Source: Frigidibacter sp037095735 (GTDB lineage: Bacteria > Pseudomonadota > Alphaproteobacteria > Rhodobacterales > Rhodobacteraceae). Taken from it: a stretch of 64,000 nt of DNA. Shown here one piece after another: positions 62,110 through 64,000 of this stretch (positions are counted from its first letter, which is position 1; each line of letters starts with the position of its first letter). The notes under the pieces were generated by a model, which saw only the letters and a program-made list of their open reading frames with translations, was not told where the DNA came from and did not search any database. The stretch lies in contig NZ_JBAWKD010000016.1 in NCBI RefSeq assembly GCF_037095735.1, positions 11,618 through 75,617 of the forward strand, read 5' to 3'. The position numbers and the translations under genes were made by a program.

Positions 62110-63009
62110 ATGCGCAGCTCTGACCTTCCCCACAAGATCGCCCAGTCGGTGATCGATGAAATCCGCAGCCGGTTGCTGGCCCCGGGCGCGCCGGTGCGCA
62201 CGCAACGACTTGCCGACCGGTTCGGCGTCTCGCGCACGCCGATCCGCGAGGCGCTGACCCTGCTGGCCGAGCAGGGCTTCGTCGAACAGCACCAGAACCG
62301 GGGCTATTTCGTCTGCGCCACCGTGCCGGTGGCCGCAGAGGCGGGCGAGATGATCCGCGACATGGACGACTATCAGCGTCTGGCCTCGGACTGGCTGCGC
62401 GACGAGATCCCCGCCGAGGTGACCGAACTGTTCCTGCGCGAGCGCTACGGGCTGACCAAGGCGCGGGTGAACGACATCCTGGTGCGGGCCACGCGTGAGG
62501 GCTGGGTCGAACGCAAGCAGGGCTACGGTTGGCGCTTCCTGCCGGTGGCGAAGACCGCCGAGGCCTTCGAGCAGATCTATCGCTTCCGGATGGTCATCGA
62601 ACCCGCGGCGCTGCTTGAGCCCGGGTTCACCGTCGACCGCCCGGCTCTGGCCGAACAGCGCCGCATACAGCAGAGGATGCTCGACGAGGACATCCGCACC
62701 GGCGCACCCGAGACGCTTCTGGGCAATGGGGCGCGTCTGCACGAAGAGATCGCCCGCATGTCGGGCAATCCCTTCTTTCACATGTCGCTGGTGCGCGTGA
62801 ACCGGATGCGGCGCCTGATGGAATACCGCGCCAACCTCAACCGCGACCGGCTGGTGCGGCAGTGTACCGAGCATCTGGCGCTGCTCGACCTAATCGAACG
62901 CGGCGAAGTGGTCGAGGCCTCGTTCCTGATGCGCAAACACCTGAGCGGCGCTCTCCAGCGCAAGTCGCCGGTCGCCGCGGCACCCGCCGAGGCAGACGGC
63001 GCGGCCTGA
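62110..63009 (+). CDS. GntR-family regulator with an apparent second winged helix and FCD domain
   Basis: 299 residues, starting 6 bp after the previous regulator. A standard GntR winged helix occupies about 5-70 (LADRFGVSRTPIREALTLL, NRGYFV wing). Residues about 92-146 look like a second winged helix (EVTELFLRERYGLTKARVNDILVRA, then EGWVERKQGYGWRFLP). An FCD effector domain follows from about 150 (FRMVIEPAALLEPGF, LHEEIARMSGNPFF, and a late His-containing helix). Single-winged-helix GntR/FCD proteins are normally about 220-250 residues, so the extra domain explains the length. Confidence 0.88.
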   Translation: MRSSDLPHKIAQSVIDEIRSRLLAPGAPVRTQRLADRFGVSRTPIREALTLLAEQGFVEQHQNRGYFVCATVPVAAEAGEMIRDMDDYQRLASDWLRDEIPAEVTELFLRERYGLTKARVNDILVRATREGWVERKQGYGWRFLPVAKTAEAFEQIYRFRMVIEPAALLEPGFTVDRPALAEQRRIQQRMLDEDIRTGAPETLLGNGARLHEEIARMSGNPFFHMSLVRVNRMRRLMEYRANLNRDRLVRQCTEHLALLDLIERGEVVEASFLMRKHLSGALQRKSPVAAAPAEADGAA

Positions 63010-63033
63010 CAGGGTACGCGCCGTCGACACCTG

Positions 63034-63829
63034 TCAGGTGAGTGCCACCCAAAGGATCAGCGCCAGCGCCACGGTGACGCAGCCGTCGATAGGGGGGAGC
63101 GATCTGGGGGAAGGGCATCGGCTGCATCCGGCTCGGAGCGGACAGGACCCCGATGCCCTCCGCGCGGCGCATCCCGCGGGGAATGCTCGACATGATTGCA
63201 AGCTCTGCGGAATAGAGGTTCACGGAACAGCCCGCGAAGAAGCCGGACAGAGCCATTGCGGTCACCGGGGCGGCGATGGTGACCAGATTCGCAGAGGCGG
63301 AGCCCGCCACCAGCTCGTCGTCTGCAGCCGCGGGGTGATGCCGTTGACCAGCATCCGGATGCCAGCGCGACCACCGGCGCAGAGAACACAAGCAGCACGA
63401 AGGCCAGCCCCGCCGGGTGAGGCGTGTCCACGCCTGCAGCCGCGATGTCCTGCACGTTCGAGGTTGTTGTGCCGGTTGCGGCTCCGGCCAGGTCACCGCC
63501 GCCCGAGGTCTGCAGTTGGCCGTTGCCGGTCAGGTAGGGGTGGCGGCAGCCAAATGACGGAAGCGTACCTGCCAGAGTGATCGCGGTCAGGTTGCTCACC
63601 AAGGCTGCGGGGATGACGTGGGTCGGCACCTTCCCTTGGTCGATGCCCGAGATTCTCTGATAGTCCCCGAGAGCGGGATCGCGTCTCCGCCGATGCCGCC
63701 GGCCATGATCGGCACGACGATGAGGAAGAGGCTTTTGCAAGCGCCACACCTCAGGGCGGTGGCGGCGGCGCCCACCTGCAGCGGCACGATGATTGACGTG
63801 AAGCCCTTGACCAGCAACGAGCGGTCCAT
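63034..63829 (-). pseudogene. Decayed 2-hydroxycarboxylate transporter (2HCT/CitS family)
   Basis: Three minus-strand frames together read as the C-terminal two thirds of a sodium/citrate-malate symporter. From 63829: DRSLLVKGFTSIIVPLQVGA and FLIVVPIMAGGIGGDAIPLS; then VIPAALVSNLTAITLAGTLPS and YLTGNGQLQ; then ANLVTIAAPVTAMALSGFFAG, RMQPMPFPQIA; and in a third frame IDGCVTVALALILWVALT ending at the native stop 63034. At least three frameshifts are needed and the N-terminal third is absent. Citrate, malate or similar 2-hydroxy acids are the known family substrates, supporting the acid-catabolic theme of the region. Confidence 0.78.
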
Positions 63830-63885
63830 CGAGCATTGTTGCGCTTATGGGCTAAATGCCGATCTTCCCCTTTCCCGCTCAGTCT

Positions 63886-64000
63886 TCAGCCCACGGCAAT
63901 GATCTCGGCGGTGCCGAGGCTGTTGTATCTGTTCATGATGGCGATGCGGATCTGGATCTCGGCGGTCTGCCGATCAGGGTGGCGTGAGGCGATGCGCGCG
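63886..64000 (-). CDS. C-terminal tail of a probable transposase, cut by window edge
   Basis: A minus-strand frame enters from the window end and stops at 63886, giving about 37 residues (DRQTAEIQIRIAIMNRYNS then LGTAEIIAVG). This resembles the C-terminus of transposase ORFs I recall from Rhodobacteraceae, but I cannot fix the IS family. It lies next to the truncated 2HCT gene, so an insertion may have removed that gene's N-terminus. Confidence 0.4.
   Translation of the reverse strand, partial: ARIASRHPDRQTAEIQIRIAIMNRYNSLGTAEIIAVG

Overview
The window is 64 kb of very GC-rich DNA (roughly two thirds G+C) with long antisense shadow frames, GTG starts, tightly overlapping operons and many secondary-uptake systems. 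The gene families (two TRAP transporters, one tripartite tricarboxylate transporter, a rhizobial-type glpSTPQUV glycerol ABC system, RraA/CitE/CaiB modules) suggest an alphaproteobacterium, most likely of the Rhodobacteraceae/Paracoccaceae. No rRNA, tRNA, CRISPR array, replication origin or prophage was seen. Two single-N scaffold joins (28171 and 56102) carry duplicated contig ends that break two genes artificially.

Layout. 1-4800: LysR regulator (cut by the window edge) divergent from a TRAP transporter operon with an amidohydrolase. 4819-13256: minus-strand catabolic operon with an RraA-like protein, 2-hydroxyacid dehydrogenase, CitE-like lyase, class III CoA-transferase, a binding-protein ABC transporter and an IclR regulator with a perfect palindrome at its start. 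13626-24901: glycerol locus, glpD-S-T-P-Q-U-V-K plus an iron-type alcohol dehydrogenase, divergent from a DeoR-type regulator; the two ATPases have complementary degenerate motifs. 24975-26766: decayed LacI fragment, then alanine dehydrogenase. 26827-34759: minus-strand genes for a His-rich cupin, copper proteins (CopC-CopD fusion, YcnI) and a sulfonate-type uptake/desulfonation set. 34760-37579: an empty 1-kb stretch, then a VOC protein, DoxX and a small secreted protein. 37580-42573: four-gene sugar-decoration set (DegT aminotransferase, GNAT-like, methyltransferase, glycosyltransferase). 42805-44132: a decayed IS3-family element with recognisable ends.

44428-63829 is the most interesting part: TctCBA, AbrB-like protein, amidohydrolase, SMP-30 lactonase, a second TRAP transporter, an isocitrate/isopropylmalate dehydrogenase homologue, Asp/Glu racemase-family protein, DUF1537 kinase (OtnK type), class II aldolase (OtnC type), a divergent aconitase, two GntR regulators (one with what looks like a second winged helix) and a decayed 2-hydroxycarboxylate transporter. 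Together they look like a catabolic island for a lactone-forming hydroxy-di/tricarboxylate or acid sugar, which I cannot match to a described pathway. A 124-nt gap inside it contains mutually exclusive hairpins and a five-codon leader frame overlapping the next start codon, a candidate cis-regulatory RNA. The right edge carries the tail of a probable transposase.

All assignments come from reading the sequence and recalled family motifs; no database search was possible.
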